A DNA stretch of 64,000 nt from contig CAJTKG010000011.1 in the NCBI GenBank assembly GCA_910576935.1, positions 11,149 through 75,148 on the forward strand, in the 5' to 3' direction. This stretch comes from an uncultured Muribaculaceae bacterium (GTDB lineage: Bacteria > Bacteroidota > Bacteroidia > Bacteroidales > Muribaculaceae). The notes under the pieces were generated by a model, which worked only from the letters and a program-made list of their open reading frames with translations, had not been told where the DNA came from and did not search any database. The position numbers and the translations under genes are program-made. How positions within the stretch are numbered: position 1 is the first letter of the stretch; each line of letters starts with the position of its first letter. Shown piece by piece: positions 18,855 through 31,418 of this stretch.

Positions 18855-20135
18855 TTATTTCTTTTTCTTTTTTATATCGTCGGTGAATTCTTTCCATCGC
18901 CGATTGAGGTTACGACGATGACGGATGCTGCTGATGCCTGTTATTGTTTTGATAAGCTGTAGTGCACGTTGCCCGAAATTTTGCTTTGAAATGTGTCGTC
19001 CCGCAAGACGCTTGTCAGGCGTAAGAGCCAGTCTGACCATATCATGATCTAAAGTGTTCACACGGTCGACAAGCAGTTGTATGTCGGGCTGAAGTTCGGG
19101 AGCGTCAGGCGGCTCGAAGATGGGGATTTCGTCTGTGCCCGAACTGCGGTTTTCCCATTTTTTCGCCTCCTTGACAGTGACAAACTCTTTGTCGAGTATA
19201 TATACCTCAGCATAAGTGCTGACAAAAAACGGTTCGTCGCGGCGGTTGAACATAAACATCTTGTGTCCGCGGCCGTTTGACTCTATGTTGAGCGAATACC
19301 CCGTCAGGTCAACCGGCAGAATCGAGTCACCGTCGATGTTGTTGTAGTTGAAGCGGACGCTGAAACGCTCGAAATCGACATTGTTGCGAAAGAAATTCTC
19401 AAGATTGGGTACCCATTTGCGACTTGTCGTATCAGCCAGTACGTCTATGTCAAGAGTCAGACGCTCATTGATTCTATTCCATATTTCGGTGGCACTGTAG
19501 CGCCCCGGGACGGTGTCGATGCCGCACTCCCGGTTGCGAAGTGCCTGCGGTATTTCTGTCGGTGACACTACGCCCACCCAGTCGGCCCAAGAGAAATGGT
19601 GGTTGCAGCGATTGCTGACGCTATCGAGACCTTGAAGATTTGTATAGCGGTAATATGATTTTGATGTCAGTACTCGTGGTGTCCGCCATCCTTTGAATTT
19701 CATTTTTTTATCGGACGGCAGCATGAAGTCGACCATCTTCTCGCGGAATAGAAACACGGTGTCGGTATAGGTTGTCAGCGTCGAATATTCCCTGACATAA
19801 GCCAATAGATGCAGAACGGAATGTTTGCGCGACTCGACGACAAATTCGGGCAACTCTCTGATGCTTTCCTTCAAAAAAATGGTATCTGCGCCGGTTGCCG
19901 ATATGGTATGTTCGACATAACCCAGATAGCGGATTGTAATAGGGTAGTCGGCATCGGCAATGGATGGCGTCGTCCCGTCAAACCGGCTTACGCCGGCAGC
20001 AATTCCTTGCCGGTTGAATATCGATGCGTTGGGAAGTGGTAGTCTTGAGGCTGAGTCGGCTACGACATGTCGTCGGCCCTCCGAATCAAAGATAAAGAGC
20101 ACTGTCATCAAAACTAAAAGCGAAATCCGCTGCAT
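18855..20135 (-). CDS. Exported carboxypeptidase-regulatory-like protein
   Basis: A 426-aa protein with a signal peptide (MQRISLLVLMTVLFIFDSEG). Residues about 25-90 resemble the beta-sandwich carboxypeptidase-regulatory-like domain common in Bacteroidota envelope proteins (PLPNASIFNRQGIAAGVSRFDG). The rest (90-426) has no fold I know; it ends with a run of Lys. No TonB-box or barrel signature is visible, so a periplasmic or surface protein is more likely than a transporter. It is followed by a small lipoprotein gene on the same strand. Function unknown. Confidence 0.7.
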   Translation of the reverse strand: MQRISLLVLMTVLFIFDSEGRRHVVADSASRLPLPNASIFNRQGIAAGVSRFDGTTPSIADADYPITIRYLGYVEHTISATGADTIFLKESIRELPEFVVESRKHSVLHLLAYVREYSTLTTYTDTVFLFREKMVDFMLPSDKKMKFKGWRTPRVLTSKSYYRYTNLQGLDSVSNRCNHHFSWADWVGVVSPTEIPQALRNRECGIDTVPGRYSATEIWNRINERLTLDIDVLADTTSRKWVPNLENFFRNNVDFERFSVRFNYNNIDGDSILPVDLTGYSLNIESNGRGHKMFMFNRRDEPFFVSTYAEVYILDKEFVTVKEAKKWENRSSGTDEIPIFEPPDAPELQPDIQLLVDRVNTLDHDMVRLALTPDKRLAGRHISKQNFGQRALQLIKTITGISSIRHRRNLNRRWKEFTDDIKKKKK

Positions 20136-20251
20136 AACCGTTTTTGAGATAGATTGTAGCTAAACACATGTGATTGTTGAGGCAAAGATAGTGTTTTTGC
20201 CTGTATCTCAAAACCTTTTAACAAAACTTTACCCTTATGTCCACGTTTGGG

Positions 20252-20368
20252 TCAAGTGTGACTTTTTTTCTTGCGGTTGTTATATTTCCTGTAAGCGCGG
20301 CCACCGATGACACCTCCGATAATTGCCGCGACAACCGGTATAAAAAGAATGTAAACAGGTATGCTCAT
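20252..20368 (-). CDS. Tiny single-helix membrane protein
   Basis: A 38-codon frame (ATG complement at 20366-20368, TGA complement at 20252-20254). It reads as a hydrophobic helix (IPVYILFIPVVAAIIGGVIG) followed by a basic tail (RKYNNRKKKSHT), which fits a one-pass small membrane protein with the positive end in the cytoplasm. It is divergent from the exported protein at 20528. No Shine-Dalgarno site is clear. The GG-rich helix and the positive-inside tail are what argue for a real gene. Confidence 0.4.
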   Translation of the reverse strand: MSIPVYILFIPVVAAIIGGVIGGRAYRKYNNRKKKSHT

Positions 20369-20527
20369 ATCGTCGTTTGAATAATGCTGTTATTTGATAC
20401 GCAAAGATACTTATTTTACGTTTTTTTCAGCGTAAAACACCAGATTTCTCGCAGATTATCATTAGCTTTGCAATATTGGAGGCAATCTACTCTCCAATAT
20501 TTTATCAACCTCGTAATCTCCGCGTAT

Positions 20528-21535
20528 ATGAAGAAAATATTGATTTGGGTTCTGTCGTTACTTGCTATCGCCGGCAGCATGGCAGCACAGGGTGAGTCGA
20601 ATCCGATGCAGGAAAATCCTGCGCAGAATGATTCCACAATTGATGTTATCGGTTGGTTCAACAAATACGATACTCTTACATATTGGATTCATGAAACTAT
20701 GTGGCGGATTAGCGATACCGACACCGTGCGGACCGGGCTTGTAGCTACTAAAGTACGCATAAATGTCGTTGATTCCACCGCCAACGGTTATAAGATGGAT
20801 TATACCTTTTTGGAATTTCCTACCGACACTATTGCATCTACACCTCTCGCCGATTTCCAAAACAAGATAACAGCAAAACTCGGCCAAAAAATCGTTGGTA
20901 CTACTATCCGGTTTGAAACAGACGAATACGGCAAGATTACCAAATACAACAATTTGGACCAAATTAAGAAACAAGCCAAATCCCTTTTCAAACAGGCGAT
21001 AAATGATTTCTCGAAGCTCCCGGAAATACAGGGGTTAAAAGATATGGGGCTTGATATAAAAGATTACACAAAAAATGTAGACTCCGACAAACTTGTTGAC
21101 GGCTATCTCGCCGAACTCAAAATACTTTTTATGAATCATGGTCTCTCAATGCAAATCGGCGAGAATACCGAACATGAAGATGCGACAGATACGCAGTTTG
21201 AAAACACTACATATAGCTCGGTTTATAGGGATAACGAAGATGGTGCGTATCATGTTATTTGCGATGTTACAAGCATTCTTCCCCAAGACGAGTTAAAAGC
21301 CATAGTAGGAGGTATTGTAGAATATATGTCTAATGACAGCATTACGGAGAATTTCAACGAAAACTTTGATTCACAAGTTAAGACCGACGGTACTTTTGAA
21401 GACTATCTTAAAATAGATTACATGCCATGCGGTTGGCCATATTATGTTGTAAGACAAAAATCTACAATGATAGGAAACCGAGGTAAATTACAGCAGACCG
21501 TAATCTCGCTTGACTCATATACTCTCGCTCAATAA
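20528..21535 (+). CDS. Exported protein of unknown function
   Basis: A 335-aa protein with a clean signal peptide (MKKILIWVLSLLAIAGSMAAQ). ATG 20528 is chosen since the frame upstream of it is not protein-like. The mature part contains aromatic and Asp/Thr-rich strands (YDTLTYWIHETMWRISDTD) and looks like a secreted beta-rich domain followed by a helical central part (170-230). I do not recognise a family. Base composition is lower in GC than in the flanking ppdK and 426-aa genes, which hints at recent acquisition or relaxed selection. It stands alone. Confidence 0.65.
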   Translation: MKKILIWVLSLLAIAGSMAAQGESNPMQENPAQNDSTIDVIGWFNKYDTLTYWIHETMWRISDTDTVRTGLVATKVRINVVDSTANGYKMDYTFLEFPTDTIASTPLADFQNKITAKLGQKIVGTTIRFETDEYGKITKYNNLDQIKKQAKSLFKQAINDFSKLPEIQGLKDMGLDIKDYTKNVDSDKLVDGYLAELKILFMNHGLSMQIGENTEHEDATDTQFENTTYSSVYRDNEDGAYHVICDVTSILPQDELKAIVGGIVEYMSNDSITENFNENFDSQVKTDGTFEDYLKIDYMPCGWPYYVVRQKSTMIGNRGKLQQTVISLDSYTLAQ

Positions 21536-21751
21536 AAATCCACGTACAGCACTACCACACGCCCCGACACTTCAATTTTGAAAACACGAGGGCTAATCTT
21601 TAAGGTTAATTGAACTTCGTAAAACCGCCTCGGTTGTATTTTTCGGATAGGATAACAATTCAAAGCGCAATCTTTCACGGATGACCAACGGCGAATTTTT
21701 TTCATTTTGTAATTTTTTCGATAGATGTGCGTCAAATAAAATAAAAACATC

Positions 21752-21985
21752 ATGGCCGCCAGCAATCGTGTAAAACGCAATATATCGTTCGCACTCACTG
21801 TTTTAGGGTGTATCATTATCATAGCCCGAATAATTGACCCGATTATGAGTCATATGATAACCGGTTGGAATCTGTTTGAAATCCTTGGTGCAACCGTTAT
21901 AACTTATTGTATGTTCAACAATTTCAACATCTATCGCAAACGAGTTAATGACAGCATAATGTTCGGCCGAAGACAACACCGATAA
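21752..21985 (+). CDS. Small two-helix membrane protein
   Basis: A 77-aa protein with two hydrophobic segments (about 13-31 and 38-56) and basic ends (MAASNRVKRN, RKRVN, GRRQHR), a topology with both ends in the cytoplasm. No family is recognised. It is followed 20 bases later by an intrinsic terminator. The 216 bases between it and the exported protein gene (21536-21751) hold nothing I can name. Confidence 0.55.
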   Translation: MAASNRVKRNISFALTVLGCIIIIARIIDPIMSHMITGWNLFEILGATVITYCMFNNFNIYRKRVNDSIMFGRRQHR

Positions 21986-22005
21986 TAAGTCCGCATTTTT
22001 CATCA

Positions 22006-22043
22006 AAAGAGGCATCCCCGCGATTGAGGATGCCTCTTTAAGT
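22006..22043. terminator. Bidirectional terminator between the 77-aa gene and ppdK
   Basis: A perfect 12-bp stem (22006-22017 with 22028-22039), 10-base loop, with A and T bases on the two sides. It separates two convergent genes and could stop both transcripts. Confidence 0.8.
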
Positions 22044-22084
22044 TATTGGATATTAGCCGTGAGGCTAATTATATTGGCTGAAGA

Positions 22085-24799
<2,715 letters not shown>

Positions 24800-25017
24800 T
24801 TGATCTTTATTTTGATTTATTTGAAAAATAGAATATCTATTTGTGTTTTCGTTTGTTAGTCGTTTTGTAAAACATTTGGTTTGCAAATTTAAAATAATTC
24901 GGCGGATTAATAAAACAATATGTAAAAAAATCACATCTTAAAACCTTAATTAAGTCTTGGCAACAGGGAGGTCGGTTGGTTCTCGATGTTTTTTATGGGA
25001 TTTTGAGTTAAATGATG

Positions 25018-25025
25018 TAATTTTG
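25018..25025 (+). promoter_or_regulatory. -7 element upstream of rlmD
   Basis: TAATTTTG fits TAnnTTTG, 22 bases before the rlmD start. No -33 box with good spacing is seen. Confidence 0.4.
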
Positions 25026-25047
25026 CCGAAAATTTATTTTTATAATA

Positions 25048-26481
25048 ATGGCAAGAAAACGCAAACCGCTTCCTACGCTTGAAAATATCGAGATTACCGA
25101 CGTCGCCGCCGAGGGCAATGCCTTGGCCAGAGTCGACGATATGGTTGTCTTTGTCCCCTTTGCCGCCCCGGGCGACATTGTCGATATAAAACTCGACAAA
25201 AAGAAAAAATCTTTTGCAGAGGGACATATTGCCCGAATGGTACGTCCGGGCGATGTAAGAATCGAACCGCGATGCGAGCATTTCGGCATATGTGGCGGCT
25301 GCCGCTGGCAGCATCTGCCCTATGAGTTTCAGCTCAAATGCAAGCGTCAGCAGGTCATCGACGTGCTCGGTCGTATAGCCAAAGTCGATTTTCCCGAGGT
25401 GATGCCTATAGTCGGTTCCGACGAGATCTGGGCTTACCGCAACAAGCTCGAATATACATTCTCAAATAAATCATGGCTTACCTACGAGCAGTTGTCGTCG
25501 GGCGAGGACTTCCCCGACCGCGACGCCGCCGGATTCCATATTCCGGGTGCATTCGACAAGGTGCTCGATATCAGAAAATGCCATCTCCAGGATGACTTCA
25601 CCAACCGTCTGCGACTTTTCGTCAAGGATTTTGTCAAAACAGCCGGTTATGAGTTCTATGATCTTAGAGAGCAGCACGGTTTCATCAGAAATCTTATGAT
25701 AAGAGTATTGTCGACCGGCGAGATCATGGCGGTATTCTCTTTCGGCGAAGGCGATGAAAATAAAATATACAGCCTGCTCGATGCTGTCAGAGCACAGTTC
25801 ACTGAAATCACATCACTGCAATATGTCGTCAACACCAAAGTAAATGATACAATCGGTGATCTCGATATCATATGCTACTCCGGCAAACCTTATGTCGAGG
25901 AAGAGATGGAAGGGCTACGTTTCAGAATCGGGCCGAAATCATTTTATCAGACCAATTCGCGGCAGGCCTATAAATTATATAGTGTGGTGCGAGATTTTGC
26001 AGGCCTTACCGGCGACGAACTCGTCTACGACCTATATACAGGCACAGGTACTATCGCTATTTTTGTTGCCCGCAAGGCCCGCAAGGTCATCGGCATAGAA
26101 TATGTGGAGTCGGCCATCGAGGACGCCCGTATAAACTCGCAGGCCAACGGCATCGACAACACCGAGTTTTTCGCCGGCGATATGAAAGATGTGCTCACCG
26201 GTGATTTTGTCGCCTGTCATGGACGTCCCGATGTGATGATCGTCGATCCACCGCGGGCCGGCATGCACGGCGATGTCGTAAAAGTTATTCTTGACGCCGA
26301 ACCCCGCCGTATTGTCTATGTGAGCTGTAACCCTGCGACGCAGGCACGCGATCTGGCGCTGCTCGACGTGAAATACAAGATTGACGCCGTATGTCCGGTC
26401 GACATGTTTCCTCACACACAGCATGTCGAGAATGTCGTTCTTCTCACCCGTCGTCAGAGTTCGGCAAGCGAAGAGTTGTAA
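25048..26481 (+). CDS. rlmD: 23S rRNA (uracil-C5)-methyltransferase RlmD-type
   Basis: A 477-aa SAM-dependent RNA uracil-5 methyltransferase of the TrmA/RlmD family. An N-terminal TRAM-like domain (about 8-75) is followed by the iron-sulphur cysteines CEHFGICGGC, the SAM-binding motif VYDLYTGTGTIAIF and the catalytic-Cys motif YVSCNPATQARDL. Bacteroidetes encode more than one paralogue, so the exact rRNA position (1939 or 747) is inference. Its 3' end overlaps the convergent CYTH gene by 28 bases. Confidence 0.9.
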   Translation: MARKRKPLPTLENIEITDVAAEGNALARVDDMVVFVPFAAPGDIVDIKLDKKKKSFAEGHIARMVRPGDVRIEPRCEHFGICGGCRWQHLPYEFQLKCKRQQVIDVLGRIAKVDFPEVMPIVGSDEIWAYRNKLEYTFSNKSWLTYEQLSSGEDFPDRDAAGFHIPGAFDKVLDIRKCHLQDDFTNRLRLFVKDFVKTAGYEFYDLREQHGFIRNLMIRVLSTGEIMAVFSFGEGDENKIYSLLDAVRAQFTEITSLQYVVNTKVNDTIGDLDIICYSGKPYVEEEMEGLRFRIGPKSFYQTNSRQAYKLYSVVRDFAGLTGDELVYDLYTGTGTIAIFVARKARKVIGIEYVESAIEDARINSQANGIDNTEFFAGDMKDVLTGDFVACHGRPDVMIVDPPRAGMHGDVVKVILDAEPRRIVYVSCNPATQARDLALLDVKYKIDAVCPVDMFPHTQHVENVVLLTRRQSSASEEL

Positions 26482-26906
26482 TATCGTGTATCGCCTGTCA
26501 CTTCACGTCCGATGAATCCGGGTAACTCAAATCTTTCCGACTCATCGCGGAGTTCGATCTCAGCCACGACGAGACCCTCGTGCTCGCCGTGGAATTCGTC
26601 GACTTCCCAACAATGGCCTTCAAAGTTGACGATATATCGGCATTTGTCGATGATTTTGGAACAGGCACATGCTGCGATCATGTCGCGGGCATCGTTGGTC
26701 GGGATATCAAACTCCCACTCGTCTCGTGTGGCACCGCGGGTAATACCCTTGACGGTGAGTTTACCGTGGTTGTCGATGATTCTCACCCTGACAGTCGACC
26801 TCGGGTCGGTGTTGAGATAGGCCTGTGTGATATGTATGATACGAGAGGCCATCTCGCGATAACCCGACGACGTGACAAGATATTTACGTTCGATTTCTTT
26901 AGCCAT
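26454..26906 (-). CDS. CYTH-domain (triphosphate tunnel) protein
   Basis: A 150-aa CYTH protein. The N-terminal EIERKYLV holds the ExExK signature that binds triphosphate and metal; further acidic and basic strands (RSTVRVRIID, KLTVKGITRG, DEWEFDIP) make up the tunnel. Bacterial members hydrolyse inorganic triphosphate or act on thiamine triphosphate, and some act as adenylate cyclases; which applies is unknown. It is convergent with rlmD (28-base overlap) and divergent from the outer-membrane protein at 26962. Confidence 0.9.
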   Translation of the reverse strand: MAKEIERKYLVTSSGYREMASRIIHITQAYLNTDPRSTVRVRIIDNHGKLTVKGITRGATRDEWEFDIPTNDARDMIAACACSKIIDKCRYIVNFEGHCWEVDEFHGEHEGLVVAEIELRDESERFELPGFIGREVTGDTRYYNSSLAEL

Positions 26907-26961
26907 CCGCTATATTGTTATAATAATAAGTCTGACTGCAAAAGTAATTTATTTTTCAAAA

Positions 26962-29508
26962 ATGACAATGATTCGACATATACTCCGTTGCATCGCTATG
27001 GCGATTATGCTGTCAAAGGCGTTGCTGTCGTATTCGGGTGATATATCGGATTATTACATCCAGGGAATTGTCAAGGATTCTATTACCGATTTGCCGTTGC
27101 CATATGCTTCAGTCGTCGATCCGGCCACTGCACGCGGTGCCGTTACCGATGCACGCGGCATATTCGAGATTTCAGTGCCTGCTAATGCCCGATTTCTCAA
27201 TATATCTTGTGTAGGCTATAATAAAAAAGTGCTGCCGATAAACAAAAACAGAGTCAACGTCTATGCAGTATATCTTACCCCATCTACGACCGAATTGCAA
27301 GAAGTGGTGGTCCGCAAAAAGAAATATTCCAAAAAAAATAATCCGGCCGTCGAGTTTGCGCGGAAGCTCAGAAACGGTGGCGGCATGACAGATCCACGTC
27401 GCAACGACTTCTATAATTATGACAAATACGAGAAAATTTCGGTAGCAATCAACAATTTTGACGGAGACAAAGACAACGCACTGATGAGAAATTTTTCTTT
27501 TCTCAATGAGCACGTCGACACTTCTGATATCTCGGGAAAACCTATTCTTAACATCCTTGTCAAAGAAAAATTCTCGCACATTGATTATCGACGCGATCCG
27601 CAATCCGAGAAAGAATCTGTCAGGGGCGTCAGAAGTCAAGGATTCAATAGTATAAGCAGCGAGCAGGGCATCAGCACGTTTCTTGAAGATGTGATGCGCG
27701 AGGTTGATCTTTATGACGACGACATAAATCTATTGCAGAACCGTTTTGTCAGCCCTTTGTCAAAAATAGCGACTGACTTCTATAAATTCTATCTGACCGA
27801 CACGGTGGAGGTTGACAACGAGAGGTGCATAGTGCTGTCGTTCTATCCATTCAATAACGCGGCTTTTGGATTCATAGGCCACATATATATACCCGAGAAT
27901 GATTCGACGATGTTTATAAAGAAAGTTGACATGCGGTTGCCACGCGATATAAATTTGAATTTTATCGACAGGCTATACCTGTCTCAGACATACAGTCGCG
28001 CGTCCGATGGATCGCGTTTGAAAAATAGCGATGACCTCACCATCGAGATAACGGCCGTGCCCGGCACTCCGGGCATCTACGCCCGACGCAATACTGTCTA
28101 CGCCCGACATGGATTTGAATATCCTGATGACGAGACCGTTTTTAATCATTCTGAAACACAGATACAAGACTCTGATGCCGAAAATAAGGACGAAGCCTAC
28201 TGGCGGGATGTGAGACTCGCTTCGATAAGCGATAACGAGAACCGTGTCGACCAGATGTTCAGACGCCTCAGAAAGATGCCCGTCTACTATTGGACAGAGA
28301 AAGTACTCAAAGCTTTTTTCAACGGATACGTCACGCTCGCAGACGGCATCGACTACGGCCCGGTCAATACGACCGTGAGTTTCAACTCGGTCGAAGGCAC
28401 GCGACTGAGGGTGGGGGGAATGACGACCTCAGGACTTAGTAAACGTTGGTTTGCAAGAGGCTATGTAGCCTATGGCACAAAAGATCATAGATGGAAATAT
28501 AAAGGAGAACTTGAATACTCTTTTATAGACAAAAAATATCACTCGAGAGAATTCCCTATGAAGTCGCTACGCCTGACCCATATGTATGACCTCGATAAAA
28601 TAGGCCAGCATTATATGTTTACCAATCAGGACAACATTTTTCTATCATTGCGCAGAATGAAAGACGACCGCGCCATATATCATCGCCTGACCTCTCTTGA
28701 ATACAATCTTGAGTTGGCGAATAATTTCTCTGTGTCTGCCATGGCAAAAACAGAATGGCGACAATCCACGCCTTGGGTGCGTTTTATCGATGGCTATGGG
28801 CATGACTACGGCCACTATACCGAAAACAGTCTTTCAGTGACATTGCGATATGCGCCCGGTGAAAAATATTTTCAGACGAGAAGCCATCGCATACCGGTCA
28901 ATCTTGATGCCCCTGTCATAGCGCTGACTCACACTTTTGCCCCTGCCGGTTTCCTCGGGTCAAAATTTCCGATAAATAAGACCGAACTGATGTTTCAGAA
29001 GCGGTTTTGGCTCTCGGCTTTCGGTTATGTCGATGCCATAATCGGGGGCGGCCATGTTTGGAGCAAGTCAAGCTATATTGACCTGCTGATACCAAACGCC
29101 AACCTGTCATACACCATCCAGCCCGAGAGTTTCGCACTGATGAATCCTCTTGAGTTTATCAACGACTCATCGGTGAGCTGGTTTATCACATATTGGGCTA
29201 ACGGCGCTATACTCAACTATATACCCTATGTCAAGAAACTGAAGATGCGTGAAGTATTTTCATTCAGCGGCATATACGGACATTTGAGCCGGCGCAATGA
29301 TCCCTCATTCAATAAGTCGCTCTTCGCTTTCCCTGACGATGTTACCGTCAGGGAAATGACCGACGGCCCATATATGGAGGCATCGGCTGGGCTTGACAAT
29401 ATATTCAAATGTCTCAGAGTTGATTATGTGTGGCGTCTGAGTTATCGTCGTGCCGCTTACAAAATTGACAGAAGTGGGTTGAGGATTGCTGTTCACGTCA
29501 CTTTTTGA
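26962..29508 (+). CDS. Outer-membrane protein with carboxypeptidase-regulatory-like domain (DUF5686-like)
   Basis: An 848-aa exported protein: signal peptide (1-26), carboxypeptidase-regulatory-like domain (about 30-110, with GIVKDSITDLPLPYASVVDP), then a long region ending in a predicted beta-barrel with aromatic-rich strands and a terminal Phe. This layout matches the DUF5686 family of Bacteroidota, believed to be outer-membrane proteins but without a proven role. ATG 26962 is chosen because the upstream part of the frame overlaps the CYTH gene's start region and lacks a signal peptide shape. It is monocistronic. Confidence 0.8.
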   Translation: MTMIRHILRCIAMAIMLSKALLSYSGDISDYYIQGIVKDSITDLPLPYASVVDPATARGAVTDARGIFEISVPANARFLNISCVGYNKKVLPINKNRVNVYAVYLTPSTTELQEVVVRKKKYSKKNNPAVEFARKLRNGGGMTDPRRNDFYNYDKYEKISVAINNFDGDKDNALMRNFSFLNEHVDTSDISGKPILNILVKEKFSHIDYRRDPQSEKESVRGVRSQGFNSISSEQGISTFLEDVMREVDLYDDDINLLQNRFVSPLSKIATDFYKFYLTDTVEVDNERCIVLSFYPFNNAAFGFIGHIYIPENDSTMFIKKVDMRLPRDINLNFIDRLYLSQTYSRASDGSRLKNSDDLTIEITAVPGTPGIYARRNTVYARHGFEYPDDETVFNHSETQIQDSDAENKDEAYWRDVRLASISDNENRVDQMFRRLRKMPVYYWTEKVLKAFFNGYVTLADGIDYGPVNTTVSFNSVEGTRLRVGGMTTSGLSKRWFARGYVAYGTKDHRWKYKGELEYSFIDKKYHSREFPMKSLRLTHMYDLDKIGQHYMFTNQDNIFLSLRRMKDDRAIYHRLTSLEYNLELANNFSVSAMAKTEWRQSTPWVRFIDGYGHDYGHYTENSLSVTLRYAPGEKYFQTRSHRIPVNLDAPVIALTHTFAPAGFLGSKFPINKTELMFQKRFWLSAFGYVDAIIGGGHVWSKSSYIDLLIPNANLSYTIQPESFALMNPLEFINDSSVSWFITYWANGAILNYIPYVKKLKMREVFSFSGIYGHLSRRNDPSFNKSLFAFPDDVTVREMTDGPYMEASAGLDNIFKCLRVDYVWRLSYRRAAYKIDRSGLRIAVHVTF

Positions 29509-29546
29509 AGCAATAGTCTTGCCGCTTTAACTTTAATTAAAAAAAC

Positions 29547-29578
29547 CTTGTTTGTTAGCGACAATTTGTATAATTTTG
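29547..29578 (+). promoter_or_regulatory. Likely promoter of the sppA-lpxK run
   Basis: CTTG (29547-29550), 20 bp, TAATTTTG (29571-29578): one mismatch from the Bacteroidota consensus. The start of sppA lies 62 bases downstream. Confidence 0.55.
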
Positions 29579-29640
29579 TATCGGGCATGAAAATGTCTGT
29601 TTTTAATTCAGAAAATTGTTAACAATAAGATATCTCTTAA

Positions 29641-31398
29641 ATGTTTAAGCGCTTTTTCGTTTCTCTCCTGGGCACTGTTGCCGGGATTTGGATTTCTATT
29701 ATCTCGGTTGTAATTATCGGGTCTGTTTGTGTCGGTGTTATGCTTTCGGGCGATAAAAAAACGGCCGCCGTAGAGAAAAACTCAATTTTATACATAGATC
29801 TTACAGGCGATATCATTGAACGTGAAGGTAATGCCAATTTTGTAACTATGTTGAGTCGAGCCGAGCAGAAGCCTCAGACTCTTGAGAATATCATCAAGTC
29901 GATACAACTCTCTTCCAACGATAAAAAAATCGAAGGCATCTATATCAAATGCGGAGGTTCTTCACTCGGTGTCGCATCGCGAGAAGAGATGATGCAGGCT
30001 CTGCGCGGATTCAAAGAAAGCGGCAAATGGATCTATGCATATGGCGACGCAATTTCTCAAGGTGATTATCTGCTCGCTTCTGTTGCCGATGAGATTTATC
30101 TGAATCCCGTCGGTAACGTCAACATCCGGGGCATCGGTTCGGTGACACCGTTCTTCACCGGTCTTCTCGACAAACTCGGTGTGAAAGTGCAGGTTGTGAA
30201 AGTCGGCACATATAAAAGCGCCGTTGAGCCTTTTATCCTCAAGGAAATGAGTGATGCCGCAAGGCTTCAGAACAAAGTCTACATCGACTCTATCTGGTCC
30301 TATTATGCTACGACAATTGCCGATAACCGCTCTGTTGCCTCCGATCGCGTATCGGCCTGGGCCGATAGTCTGACTTATGCCTGGACGGCCGAAGAGTGTA
30401 TCGCTGCAGGCGTCATCACCAACTCGGCTTACGGTCGTGAATTTGACAAGATTCTGAAAACCAAAAGCGGCATCAAGGAAGATGAAGATATCCGACTGGT
30501 TTCACCCGCAGATTATATCGCCTATAACAACTCTGATTTCGGCAAAGCCTCAGATAAGCACATCGCTGTCTATTATGCCGTCGGTGATATCGTCGACAGC
30601 GGCAATGAGGGCATTGTGGGTCAGACAGTCGTCAAGGATATAGTCGAACTTGCCGACGACGATAACGTCAAGGGGCTTGTTCTGCGTGTAAATTCTCCGG
30701 GTGGTAGCGCCTTTGCTTCCGAACAGATCTGGGAAGCGCTCGAATATTTCAAATCAAAAGACAAACCCTTTTATGTCTCGATGGGGGATTATGCCGCATC
30801 GGGCGGTTACTATATTTCATGCGGTGCCGATAGCATCTATGCCGATAAAACAACACTTACGGGCTCAATAGGCGTCTTTGGCATGATTCCCGATTTAAGC
30901 GGCCTTGTCACAGGCAAACTCGGCGTAAACTTCAGCGAAGTTACATCGGGACCAAATGCCACGTTCATGTCACTTGTAGAGCCTATGACGCCATATCAGC
31001 TGCAGTCAATGCAGAAAAGTGTCAATGAGATCTATGAACTGTTTACAGGACGTGTCGCCGAAGGACGCGGAATGGCTGTCGAAGATGTCAAGACGATAGC
31101 CGAAGGTCGTGTATGGGTTGGTTCGAGCGCCATAAGCCTCGGTTTGGTCGACAAAATAGGTTCTCTAACCGATTGTATCAACGACATGGCTGGCAACTTG
31201 TCGCTTCGGCCGAATCAATATGTGTCATATCCGTCGGTCGACAATGACATATTCAAGGCGCTTATGAACGAGACCGGACGGCTTGATGTGGCCGGCATGG
31301 CTTTTGACACCGAAACCCTCAAAGCGTTCCACGCCGTCAAGCGACTGCGTGAGGCAGCCTCTGTACAGGCACGTATGCCCGAAGTCGAAATACGCTGA
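29641..31398 (+). CDS. sppA: Signal peptide peptidase SppA, 67-kDa type
   Basis: A 585-aa membrane-anchored serine protease with a tandem ClpP-like fold. One N-terminal membrane helix (about 10-35) is followed by two repeats; the general-base Lys lies in VGTYKSAVEPF of the first and the nucleophile Ser in YAASGGYYIS of the second, as in the E. coli enzyme. It degrades cleaved signal peptides and membrane fragments. It begins a same-strand run sppA-lpxK-punA-thiL, an order I know from other Bacteroidales. Confidence 0.95.
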   Translation: MFKRFFVSLLGTVAGIWISIISVVIIGSVCVGVMLSGDKKTAAVEKNSILYIDLTGDIIEREGNANFVTMLSRAEQKPQTLENIIKSIQLSSNDKKIEGIYIKCGGSSLGVASREEMMQALRGFKESGKWIYAYGDAISQGDYLLASVADEIYLNPVGNVNIRGIGSVTPFFTGLLDKLGVKVQVVKVGTYKSAVEPFILKEMSDAARLQNKVYIDSIWSYYATTIADNRSVASDRVSAWADSLTYAWTAEECIAAGVITNSAYGREFDKILKTKSGIKEDEDIRLVSPADYIAYNNSDFGKASDKHIAVYYAVGDIVDSGNEGIVGQTVVKDIVELADDDNVKGLVLRVNSPGGSAFASEQIWEALEYFKSKDKPFYVSMGDYAASGGYYISCGADSIYADKTTLTGSIGVFGMIPDLSGLVTGKLGVNFSEVTSGPNATFMSLVEPMTPYQLQSMQKSVNEIYELFTGRVAEGRGMAVEDVKTIAEGRVWVGSSAISLGLVDKIGSLTDCINDMAGNLSLRPNQYVSYPSVDNDIFKALMNETGRLDVAGMAFDTETLKAFHAVKRLREAASVQARMPEVEIR

Positions 31399-31418
31399 CC
31401 ATCTAAACCTGTCGCTGA

